From Pelomonas sp. V22 (GTDB lineage: Bacteria; Pseudomonadota; Gammaproteobacteria; Burkholderiales; Burkholderiaceae_C): 64,000 nucleotides of DNA. Both the position numbers and the translations under genes were made by a program. This document shows positions 57,357-64,000 of this stretch, one piece after another. The stretch covers positions 868,001-932,000 of the forward strand of contig NZ_JAGIXS010000001.1 of assembly GCF_030014915.1 (NCBI RefSeq), in the 5' to 3' direction. The notes under the pieces are model-generated. The model was given only the letters and a program-made list of their open reading frames with translations. It did not search any database and had not been told where the DNA came from. Numbering within the stretch: position 1 is the stretch's first letter; each line of letters starts with the position of its first letter.

Positions 57357-57791
57357 TCAGCCGTTTGCGGCCGGCACAAACTCCACATCAGCAATCCAGT
57401 TCCGCTGGCGGCGTGCGAGCCGGTCGCCCACACCTTCACCGTCGAAGTCCGCCGTGCCTCGCGCCAGTCGCGCCGGGTCCAGCCCTTCCATCGCGTTGAT
57501 GCTGACCACGGCATACAGCCGGCCCTCGATCTCGCTGGTCACCAGCGGCACCACGCCGCAGACCGCGCAGACATGGAACTCGGCCGTCTTGGTGCCGAAC
57601 GCATAGCGGCTGACCGCCGCTGGGTCTCGCACCCGCACCTTCAGCGCGCCGGTGGCGCAGGCCGTCCAGACGCCGCCATGCTTCAGGCAGAAGCTGCAGC
57701 CGCAGGCACGGGCCGGGATCTGCGTGGGCTCGGGTGTCCAGAGCAGTTCGAAATGGATGTTGCCGCAGTGGCATCGACCGGGGATGAGCAT
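57357..57791 (-). CDS. GFA/CENP-V domain protein
   Basis: This 144-residue zinc protein of the GFA (glutathione-dependent formaldehyde-activating-like) family has its Cys ligands in CHCGNIHFEL at the N-terminus, ACGCSFCLKHGGVW in the middle and CAVCGVVPL further on. This is the full two-zinc pattern. Most family members are of unknown substrate and not true formaldehyde enzymes. The ATG at 57791 is used. It is convergent with the SRPBCC gene, with a 9-bp gap. Confidence 0.88.
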   Translation of the reverse strand: MLIPGRCHCGNIHFELLWTPEPTQIPARACGCSFCLKHGGVWTACATGALKVRVRDPAAVSRYAFGTKTAEFHVCAVCGVVPLVTSEIEGRLYAVVSINAMEGLDPARLARGTADFDGEGVGDRLARRQRNWIADVEFVPAANG

Positions 57792-57912
57792 GGGCGGATT
57801 CTGACGGCTGGGCGACGGCTGCGCTATCGAAGGCTTCAGGGCTTGCGATGGGGCGGGCACGAGCAGCTTGCGGGTAAGCTCCGCGCACCCCCCGACAGCC
57901 CTGGAGCCCTGC

Positions 57913-58890
57913 ATGCGAGGCGTGATCATTGCGATAGCCCTTTTCCTCGGCATTGCCGTCCCCGGCAGCTTCGCGGCTGCTGCCGCCGCACCCGCGCAGG
58001 TCCAGGCCCTGAAGATCACCATCCTCTCGACAATGGTGGCCGACTACGGCACGCGGGGCGAATGGGGCTTCTCGGCCCTGGTGGAGGCCGATGGGCGCAA
58101 GCTGCTCGTTGACACCGGGCTGGCTCCCGGCACCGTGCTCGAGAACGCGAAGGCGCTGGGGATTGATCTCTCCGACGTGAAGGAGGTGGTGCTCACGCAC
58201 AACCATGACGACCACACCGGCGGCCTGCTCTCGCTGCGGGAAGCGCTCCGGGCCAAGAACCCACGAGCGATGAGCCGTGTGCATCTGGCCTCGGCCGCCT
58301 TCGCCAGCCGTCCGCATTCAGGTGCGGAGTCCAACTACCTGCTGCAGCATCGCGCCGAGATGGAGAAGCTCGGCATCCAGTTCATCGCGCATGACGAGCC
58401 CGTGGAGCTCCTCCCGGGCCTGTGGTTCAGCGGCCCGGTGCCGCGCAAGTTTCCCGAACGCAACTGGTCCGGCAGCGGCAAGCTGGTGTTGCACGGCGAG
58501 ACGATGGAGGACACGATTCCCGAGGACTCCGCCATTGCGATCAACACGGCCAAGGGCACGGTGCTGCTGTCCGGCTGCGGGCACGCGGGCGTCGTCAACA
58601 CCATGGCGTACTCGCAAGAGCGCGTGGTGCCCGGCCGCCCCATCGTGGCGCTTGTCGGCGGCTTCCACCTCTTTCAGCTGAAGGATGAACGGCTCGAATG
58701 GACGGGCCGGCAGATGCAGGCCTTCGGCGTGAAATGGCTGCTGGGTGCCCATTGCACGGGCTTCGAGGCGGTGTACCGCCTGCGCCAGCAGCTGCGCTTG
58801 CCCCGAGAGGCCGCGCTGGTGGCAGCCATCGGCTCGCGCTACAGCCTGAAGGACGGCATCACGCCAGATGAATCGGGGCTGACACGCTGA
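57913..58890 (+). CDS. exported metallo-beta-lactamase-fold hydrolase
   Basis: This 325-residue protein has a signal peptide (cleavage near AAAAAAP, residue 26). The metal motif is THNHDDHTGG, with further ligands in SGCGHAGVVNT and the C-terminal GAHCTGFE. The arrangement (short first motif, GWSA-like EWGFSALVEADGRKLLVDTG) matches the subgroup related to dihydropterin/RFA-P synthase-like MBL proteins. An exported member suggests a different, periplasmic substrate. It is divergent from the GFA gene by 121 bp. Confidence 0.82.
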   Translation: MRGVIIAIALFLGIAVPGSFAAAAAAPAQVQALKITILSTMVADYGTRGEWGFSALVEADGRKLLVDTGLAPGTVLENAKALGIDLSDVKEVVLTHNHDDHTGGLLSLREALRAKNPRAMSRVHLASAAFASRPHSGAESNYLLQHRAEMEKLGIQFIAHDEPVELLPGLWFSGPVPRKFPERNWSGSGKLVLHGETMEDTIPEDSAIAINTAKGTVLLSGCGHAGVVNTMAYSQERVVPGRPIVALVGGFHLFQLKDERLEWTGRQMQAFGVKWLLGAHCTGFEAVYRLRQQLRLPREAALVAAIGSRYSLKDGITPDESGLTR

Positions 58891-58991
58891 GCCGGCGGCA
58901 GGCGCCGGGCTCGCTGGTGACCTGCCTCTAGAGGGGTCGCCCAGGATGTTTGGTCAAATAGCGGCTTTCCAGCCCGCCGTACGACCTCTTC

Positions 58992-59624
58992 ATGCCCAAG
59001 ACCTCTCACAAGCCTTTCGTCATCGGTGTCGCAGGGGGCAGCGGCAGCGGCAAATCGACCGTCACGCGCCAGGTGCTGGCCGCCATCGGCGCGGAGAACG
59101 TGGCCGTGGTGATGCAGGACGACTACTACAACGACCAGTCCCACATGGAGCCGGAAGACCGTCGCAAGCAGAACTACGACCATCCCGATGCCTTCGACTG
59201 GCCGCTGATGACGCAGCACCTGGCCGCGCTGCGCAAGGGCGAGGCCATCGAGATGCCGGTGTACGACTTCGCGGCCGACAACCGCTCCAGCAAGACCATC
59301 ACCGTGAAGCCCGCGCCGGTGATCGTGGTCGAGGGCCTGTTCGCCCTGTACGACACCAGGATGCGCAACATGATGTCCCTGAAGATCTATGTGGACACGG
59401 CCTCGGACGTGCGCTTCATCCGCCGGCTGCAGCGCGACATGTCGGAGCGTGGCCGCAGCGCCGAGTCGGTGATGAACCAGTACCTGGAAACCGTGCGTCC
59501 CATGCACAAGCAGTTCATCGAGCCGACCAAGCGCAACGCCGACGTGATCCTGCCGCACGGCGCCAACGGGCCGGCGGTGGACATCATCACGACCAAGGTG
59601 ATGAGCTTGTTGCAGCCGAAGTAG
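58992..59624 (+). CDS. udk: uridine kinase
   Basis: This 210-residue P-loop kinase phosphorylates uridine and cytidine in pyrimidine salvage. Walker A is GVAGGSGSGKSTV. The substrate segment MQDDYYNDQSHM and the family sequence NYDHPDAFDWPLM follow, and then VEGLFALYDTRM and RFIRRLQRDMSERGRS (lid). It is a complete gene and convergent with prc. Confidence 0.96.
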   Translation: MPKTSHKPFVIGVAGGSGSGKSTVTRQVLAAIGAENVAVVMQDDYYNDQSHMEPEDRRKQNYDHPDAFDWPLMTQHLAALRKGEAIEMPVYDFAADNRSSKTITVKPAPVIVVEGLFALYDTRMRNMMSLKIYVDTASDVRFIRRLQRDMSERGRSAESVMNQYLETVRPMHKQFIEPTKRNADVILPHGANGPAVDIITTKVMSLLQPK

Positions 59625-59684
59625 CGGCCCTGAGCCTTGGCGCGCCGGTAGGGACGTTCGGAGACCTCGAGGACCGTAGACCGG

Positions 59685-61859
59685 CTATTGCTTCTTGGGC
59701 TCGGCGGGCAGTGACGTGAGCACGACGGGGCGGGTCGACAGGGCGCTCGCTTCCATCTGAGACTTGCCCTCCTTCAAGGCAGCGCTGTCCGACAGGATGC
59801 TGACCGCCTCATTCAGGAGCACGTCGACGACGGACTTCTGCGTCTTCTCGATGGCCAGGTCCTTGCTGAGCTTGCGCTCGTTGAACTGCAAGCCATCGTC
59901 CGCCAGCACGCCAGCCGCTCCGCTGCCGCCAGCGCCCAGGATGGCGCTCAGTCGAGCCTCTGCATCGGCGCGCTCCTTGCGCCGCTTCGCTTCGTTGAGC
60001 GAAATCACATTGCTCTTGCGACGCTCCTGGGCCTTGGCAAGATCGCCCAGGAGGCCCTGGTATTCCCGGTCGCGTTGCACCCGGCTCTCGTGCCACGCCA
60101 GCAGGCGCGGAACCTGGGCGGTGACCAGACCCACAGGCACGTAGTCCACCGCCTGGATGCGGGTCCACGGCAAGGCGTTGCCATAGCTCGATTCGCCGAG
60201 CGAGGCCTCGTCGCCGCTGGCCAAAAGACTGATGTCCGGTGTCACGCCGCGCAATTGCGTCGTGCCCCCGTTCACCCGGAAGAACTGCGCGATGGTCAGC
60301 TTCAATTCGCCATACACGGGGCTCGCATTCTTGGCGATCTGGTCGAGGTCTGCCACGGTCTGGACCGTCCCCTTGCCGAAGCTGGGTTCGCCGATGATGA
60401 GGCCCCGGCCGTAGTCCTGAATCGCGGCCGCGAAGATTTCTGACGCTGAAGCCGAGGACCTGTTGATCAGCACGCCCATCGGCCCGTCCCAGGCCACGCC
60501 GGTATTGACGTTCCTTTCGACGCTGATCTCGCCGCGGGCATTGCGGGTCTGGACCACCGGCACCTTGCCGACGAACAGGCCGGTCAGGCCAACGGCCTCC
60601 CGCAGCGAGCCGCCGCCGTTGTTGCGCAGGTCGATCAGCACAGCCTCCACCTTCTGGGCCTTCATGTCGGCCAGCAACTGCGCCACGTCACGCCCGGCGC
60701 TGCGGTAGTTCTTGTCACCCTTGCGCAGCCCGTCCACATCCTCGTAGAACGATGGCAGGGTGATCACGCCGATCAAGCGCTTGCCTTCACCCGTCGCCAC
60801 CGAATAGACCTTGCCCTTGGCCGCGCTGTCCTGCATCGTGATGGTCTTGCGGACCAGGACCACGGTCTTCATCGGCGCATCAGGCCCCTGGTCGGCGGGC
60901 AGGACATCCAGACGCACCGTCGAACCCACGGCGCCACGCACCAGCGCGACCGTGTCGTCCAGGCGCCAGCCGACCACATCTTCCGGGGGGCGGTTCTCAC
61001 CTTGTGCGACGCCCACGATGCGGTCGCCCACCTGCAGCTTCCCAGACAGGAGGGCGGGCCCGCCGGCCACCAATTCCCGGATGGTGGCGTAGCCGTCGAT
61101 ATCGGTCAGGACGGCGCCAATGCCCGCCAGGGACAGGCGCATCGAGATGTCGAAGTTTTCTGCGGCGCGCGGGCCCAGGTAGTTGGTGTGGGGCTCGATC
61201 GCCGTCGTGTAGGCATTCATGAACGCCTGGAAGGCGTCGGTGGCCTTGATCTTGCCGATGCGCTTCTCGGCGCTGTCGTAGCGCTTGTCGAGCACCTTGG
61301 CGATGGCCGCATCGTCCTGCCCGGCGAGCTTGAGCCGCAACCAATCGTTCTTCACGCGCTTGCGCCACAGGTCCAGCGATTCCGCCTCGGTCGCGGGCCA
61401 GGGCTGGTCCTTGCGGTCCATCATCAGCGTTTCATCGCCGCTGAAATCGAAGCCCTTGGGCAGCAGGCTGCGGGCATAGGCCATGCGCTCGACGGCCCGG
61501 CGTTCGTACAGATTGAAAATCTCGAAGGGCACCCGCAAGTCCCCGCCCAGGATCGCGTCGTCCAGCCGGCTCTTATCGACAGCCAGGCGGTCGACGTCCG
61601 ATTGCAGGAAGTAGAGCTTCTCGGGGTCCAGCGCCTTCAAATACTGGTCGAACATCTTGTTCGACAAGGCATCATCAAGCGGGACGGCCTTGTAATGAAA
61701 GCGAGAAAGCAGCTCTGCAGCCAGCCGGGCCGCCTTCGCATCCTGCGCCGCCGGCTGCAGCGGCGGCGGGTAAGCAACCCCCGAGTCCGCCGCAACAACC
61801 GCAGTTGTTGCGAAAGCCAGAGCCAGCAAGAACCCCATCAGCTTTTGTTTCAATCTCAC
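59685..61859 (-). CDS. prc: tail-specific (carboxy-terminal processing) protease Prc
   Basis: This 724-residue periplasmic S41 protease degrades or trims proteins with nonpolar C-termini, among them cell-wall enzymes. It has a signal peptide (cleavage near VVAADSG), a long N-terminal TSP domain, a PDZ domain (LQVGDRIVGVAQGE) and an S41 core. The catalytic Ser is in NRSSASASEIFAAA and the Lys in GEPSFGKGTVQ. A C-terminal DUF3340-type domain ends the protein. The start is GTG at 61859 with GGAG just upstream. An ATG seven codons in has no ribosome site. Confidence 0.95.
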   Translation of the reverse strand: MRLKQKLMGFLLALAFATTAVVAADSGVAYPPPLQPAAQDAKAARLAAELLSRFHYKAVPLDDALSNKMFDQYLKALDPEKLYFLQSDVDRLAVDKSRLDDAILGGDLRVPFEIFNLYERRAVERMAYARSLLPKGFDFSGDETLMMDRKDQPWPATEAESLDLWRKRVKNDWLRLKLAGQDDAAIAKVLDKRYDSAEKRIGKIKATDAFQAFMNAYTTAIEPHTNYLGPRAAENFDISMRLSLAGIGAVLTDIDGYATIRELVAGGPALLSGKLQVGDRIVGVAQGENRPPEDVVGWRLDDTVALVRGAVGSTVRLDVLPADQGPDAPMKTVVLVRKTITMQDSAAKGKVYSVATGEGKRLIGVITLPSFYEDVDGLRKGDKNYRSAGRDVAQLLADMKAQKVEAVLIDLRNNGGGSLREAVGLTGLFVGKVPVVQTRNARGEISVERNVNTGVAWDGPMGVLINRSSASASEIFAAAIQDYGRGLIIGEPSFGKGTVQTVADLDQIAKNASPVYGELKLTIAQFFRVNGGTTQLRGVTPDISLLASGDEASLGESSYGNALPWTRIQAVDYVPVGLVTAQVPRLLAWHESRVQRDREYQGLLGDLAKAQERRKSNVISLNEAKRRKERADAEARLSAILGAGGSGAAGVLADDGLQFNERKLSKDLAIEKTQKSVVDVLLNEAVSILSDSAALKEGKSQMEASALSTRPVVLTSLPAEPKKQ

Positions 61860-62075
61860 TCACTCCACCACGGTTGAACCGAAGAACTCAAGGTCGATGC
61901 CATCCCGGGTCGCTGGTCTGGTCGTTTGCACTGCCAGGACCTGAGCGCCGGTTGGTTGGTCCTCGAAGGATACCGACTGACCGGATACTGCCACGAGTCA
62001 CGGATGCTGACGTTCGTGACGGGCACCTCGACAATCAAGTGCTCTGCTTTCTTGCAGCCCTCCCCACTTCTCATC

Positions 62076-62558
62076 ATGGATAAATTCTTGCTGCAGCAAC
62101 AGGTGCTGGAACGGCTCGCCGAAGACCTGCTGCATGTCGAACGCGCAGCCCGCGCGGCGCATGAAACGGCGACTCACGAGGAGAACATCGCCGAGAACAA
62201 GTACGACACGCTGGGGCTCGAAGCTGCTTACCTGGCCACCGGGCAGGCCCGTCGCGCCGAGGCCATCCGCCAGGCGATGGCCAACTGGCGCCAATTCCGC
62301 CCCAGCCCCTACGACGCCAGCAGAGGCATTCAGCTCGGCGCGCTGGTCTGCCTGGTGGACCTAGACGGCAAGCAGCAGCATCTTTTCCTCGGCCTGGATG
62401 GGGGCAGCATGAGCTTGGTGATCGAGGATCAGCTTGTGCAGGTCATCAGCAGCGAAGCCCCATTGGCCAGGGCCCTGCTGGGCAAGTGTGAAGGCGACGA
62501 GGTGTCGATACAGATCGCTTCCGTCAGGCAGCAGTTCGAAGTGCTGCGGGTTCATTGA
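62076..62558 (+). CDS. GreA/GreB-like transcription factor paralogue
   Basis: This 160-residue protein has an N-terminal helical pair at 1-70, resembling the GreA coiled coil with an acidic tip (HEENIAENKYDTLGLEAAYL). An FKBP-like C-terminal domain follows at about 85-158 (GALVCLVDLDGKQQHLFLG ... ALLGKCEGDEVSIQ). The alignment with true GreA is loose, so it is more likely one of the accessory Gre-like proteins that bind the RNA polymerase secondary channel. The ATG has no Shine-Dalgarno. It is divergent from prc by 216 bp, a stretch with nothing else I can name. Confidence 0.78.
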   Translation: MDKFLLQQQVLERLAEDLLHVERAARAAHETATHEENIAENKYDTLGLEAAYLATGQARRAEAIRQAMANWRQFRPSPYDASRGIQLGALVCLVDLDGKQQHLFLGLDGGSMSLVIEDQLVQVISSEAPLARALLGKCEGDEVSIQIASVRQQFEVLRVH

Positions 62559-62605
62559 GCCGCAAGCATCGACACCCACACGCGAAGGACTGGGGGGGCG
62601 GCCGC

Positions 62606-63046
62606 TCAGACCTTGGCGAGGAAAGCCGCCGCGTCACCGGCTTCACACGGCCAATCCGCGAACACGGCAACCAGCTTGCATTCCACGCAGTGGCAAGCGA
62701 TGTAGTACCAGCGCACGTCATGGGTGCCCTGGTGCACGGAGACGCCGGACATCAGCTCGAACACCTCGTTCTCGCACAGGCATTCGTGCGTCTCGGGCGC
62801 GGCTCCTTCAACATGCTCTGCACTGTCGCCCATCAGGTGTTCCTGCCCGCAGTCGGTGCAGGTGCGGATGGCCACACCGGCCTCTTCATCGGTCTGCAGC
62901 GCAAAGGTCCGGCAACCACAATCGCATTTGGACGCGGCAAACCGGGTGGCCTCATGGCGATTCTCAATGCTGTAGCTGCGCAGTTCGGCTTGGGTGTCGC
63001 CGGACGTCGTCCCGTACCAGAACTCGCCCTTCTTCGTCAGTGCCAT
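62606..63046 (-). CDS. Cys-rich protein of unknown function
   Basis: This 146-residue protein starts MALTKKGEFWYGTTSGD. It has four Cys clusters: CDCGC, CTDCG, CLCE and CHCVEC, which suggest two zinc ribbons. It contains no membrane segment or signal peptide. GGAG lies eight bases before the ATG at 63046. The family is not recognised. A small zinc-binding regulator or chaperone is possible. Confidence 0.7.
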   Translation of the reverse strand: MALTKKGEFWYGTTSGDTQAELRSYSIENRHEATRFAASKCDCGCRTFALQTDEEAGVAIRTCTDCGQEHLMGDSAEHVEGAAPETHECLCENEVFELMSGVSVHQGTHDVRWYYIACHCVECKLVAVFADWPCEAGDAAAFLAKV

Positions 63047-63219
63047 TGATGCTGCTCCATTTCCCAAGGGGGTGGCTCGGCGGGCCTGACATCAGGCTTG
63101 CCCCGCTCGTCAGGGCGCAGAACTTTCGGTAAACGCCATCGATTCACAACTTCGCAAGACCGAAGCGCAGAGCCATGCGCAGACAGTGGCTCGCTGCTTC
63201 GATCTTCTGGGGCGGTGAT

Positions 63220-64000
63220 TTACGCGGCCTGCAGTGTCGGGTAGTCCGTGTAGCCCTTGGCACCACCGGTGTAGAACGTGTTGGAGTCAGGTGCGTTCAG
63301 CGGTGCCTTGGCCTTGATGCGTGCAGGCAGGTCTGGGTTGGCAAGGAAGGCTGTGCCAAAGGCCACCGCGTCGAGCTTGCCTGCGGCAATGGCAGCCTCG
63401 GCTTCATCAGGGCTGTAGCCCATGTTGCCTACCAGCACGCCCTTGTACTTCTCACGCGCTACCGGCATGACATCGGCCTTCTGCACGCCGAAGAAGTCGG
63501 CTCGCATCACGTGCAGGTAGGCCAGCTTGTAGGCATTGAGCTTGTCGGCCAGGAAGCCGATGAGGGCCACCGGGTCGCTGTCCTTCATGCTGTTGTAGCT
63601 GTTGAGCGGCGACAGGCGCAAACCCACACGCTCGGCACCGATGGCCTCGGTCACGGCGGTGAGGACTTCGAAGAGCAAGCGCGCGCGGTTTTCCAGCGAA
63701 CCGCCATAGGCGTCGCTGCGCTGGTTGGGCGTGTCGCGCAGGAACTGGTCGATCAGGTAGCCGTTGGCGCCGTGCACTTCCACGCCATCAAAGCCGGCGG
63801 CGATGGCGTTGCGTGCGCCTTGGGCAAACGCGGCCACGATGCCAGGAATCTCTTCGGCGGCGAGGGGACGCGGCACCGCGTGCGGCACCTTGCCTTGGGG
63901 CGTGTGGATCTCGCCCTCGATGGCGGTGGCGCTGCTGGAGACGATGGGCGCGCCATCGGCGGCGCCCGGGTAGGCTGCGCGGCCAGCGTGCCATATCTGC
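63220..64000 (-). CDS. Old Yellow Enzyme-type FMN ene-reductase (N-terminus outside window)
   Basis: This is the C-terminal 260 codons of an NADPH-dependent alkene reductase of the NemA group. Visible parts are QIWHAGRAA (FMN/substrate His site), EGEIHTPQGKVPHAVPRPL, FDGVEVHGANGYLIDQFLRD, TPNQRSDAYGGSLENRARLL, and the FMN-phosphate end VAFGTAFLANPDLPARI. The reading frame is open to the window edge. Likely substrates are alpha,beta-unsaturated carbonyls, maleimides or nitro-esters. No regulator is in view. Confidence 0.93.
   Translation of the reverse strand, partial: QIWHAGRAAYPGAADGAPIVSSSATAIEGEIHTPQGKVPHAVPRPLAAEEIPGIVAAFAQGARNAIAAGFDGVEVHGANGYLIDQFLRDTPNQRSDAYGGSLENRARLLFEVLTAVTEAIGAERVGLRLSPLNSYNSMKDSDPVALIGFLADKLNAYKLAYLHVMRADFFGVQKADVMPVAREKYKGVLVGNMGYSPDEAEAAIAAGKLDAVAFGTAFLANPDLPARIKAKAPLNAPDSNTFYTGGAKGYTDYPTLQAA

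Noticed and set aside
61997-62020. GTCACG-N12-CGTGAC inverted repeat upstream of the Gre-like gene
   Set aside because: Only 6-bp arms, expected by chance in GC-rich DNA, and no known operator match.

Overview
The window is high-GC chromosomal DNA that looks like a betaproteobacterium of the order Burkholderiales, most likely near Roseateles, Paucibacter or Rubrivivax. The grounds are gene content and order (yebC-purD-...-hemF-nadD-rsfS-rlmH-maf-rng, tolB-pal-cpoB, argO/argP, metR/metE, DbpA) together with the codon bias. Genes are densely packed, often with ATGA or GTGA stop/start overlaps. I see no prophage, insertion sequence, CRISPR array or rRNA. Species-level placement is inference.

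Layout. 1-4046 (minus): an edge-truncated GH43 glycosidase, a GH115 alpha-glucuronidase and a secreted GH43-like protein, which form a glucuronoxylan-type polysaccharide locus. 4230-4500 (minus): three tRNA-Lys genes with their own promoter and terminator. 4557-6457: tcdA and a YeeE/YedE sulfur transporter. 6554-9246: cpoB, pal and tolB, without tolQRA next to them. 9391-11388: an ABC-2 exporter pair. 11466-18998: a tightly coupled eight-gene operon followed by rng (yebC, purD, an acyltransferase, hemF, nadD, rsfS, rlmH, maf, rng).

From 19069 the strand changes. An HerA-like ATPase is followed by an operon of a small membrane protein, a LytS-type kinase and a LytTR regulator. Then come a reduced FliD-like protein, a 2TM-domain protein and glnS. 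26408-26970 is the only long stretch without a gene. It holds a mosaic of inverted repeat modules between two terminators. 27016-36236 carries a DPP-IV-type peptidase, dbpA, a DUF454 protein coupled to a TPR/2OG-oxygenase protein, an FMN-dependent alpha-hydroxyacid oxidase and the divergent argO/argP pair.

36233-45270 is signalling and envelope metabolism. It holds an alginate-lyase family protein, a chemoreceptor, a GntR-controlled lipoprotein glycosidase/serine hydrolase operon with a cluster of TGGTCT operator-like half-sites, an aldose epimerase, and a soluble histidine kinase beside a receiver-TPR regulator. 45364-52872 holds a secreted S46 dipeptidyl peptidase, small unknowns, a dCMP-deaminase-type enzyme, a Crp/Fnr regulator, a POT peptide transporter, a DGPF protein and metR. 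52970-64000 holds metE, a divergent desaturase coupled to an SRPBCC membrane protein, a GFA protein, a secreted metallo-beta-lactamase-fold protein, udk, prc, a GreA-like factor, a Cys-rich unknown and an edge-truncated Old Yellow Enzyme.

Most of the window is ordinary core genome. The parts worth a second look are the repeat mosaic at 26.4-27.0 kb, the putative GntR regulon at 39-42 kb, the histone-like tail on RsfS, the headless FliD-like protein and the kinase/receiver-TPR pair. No clearly new biological system could be shown from sequence alone.
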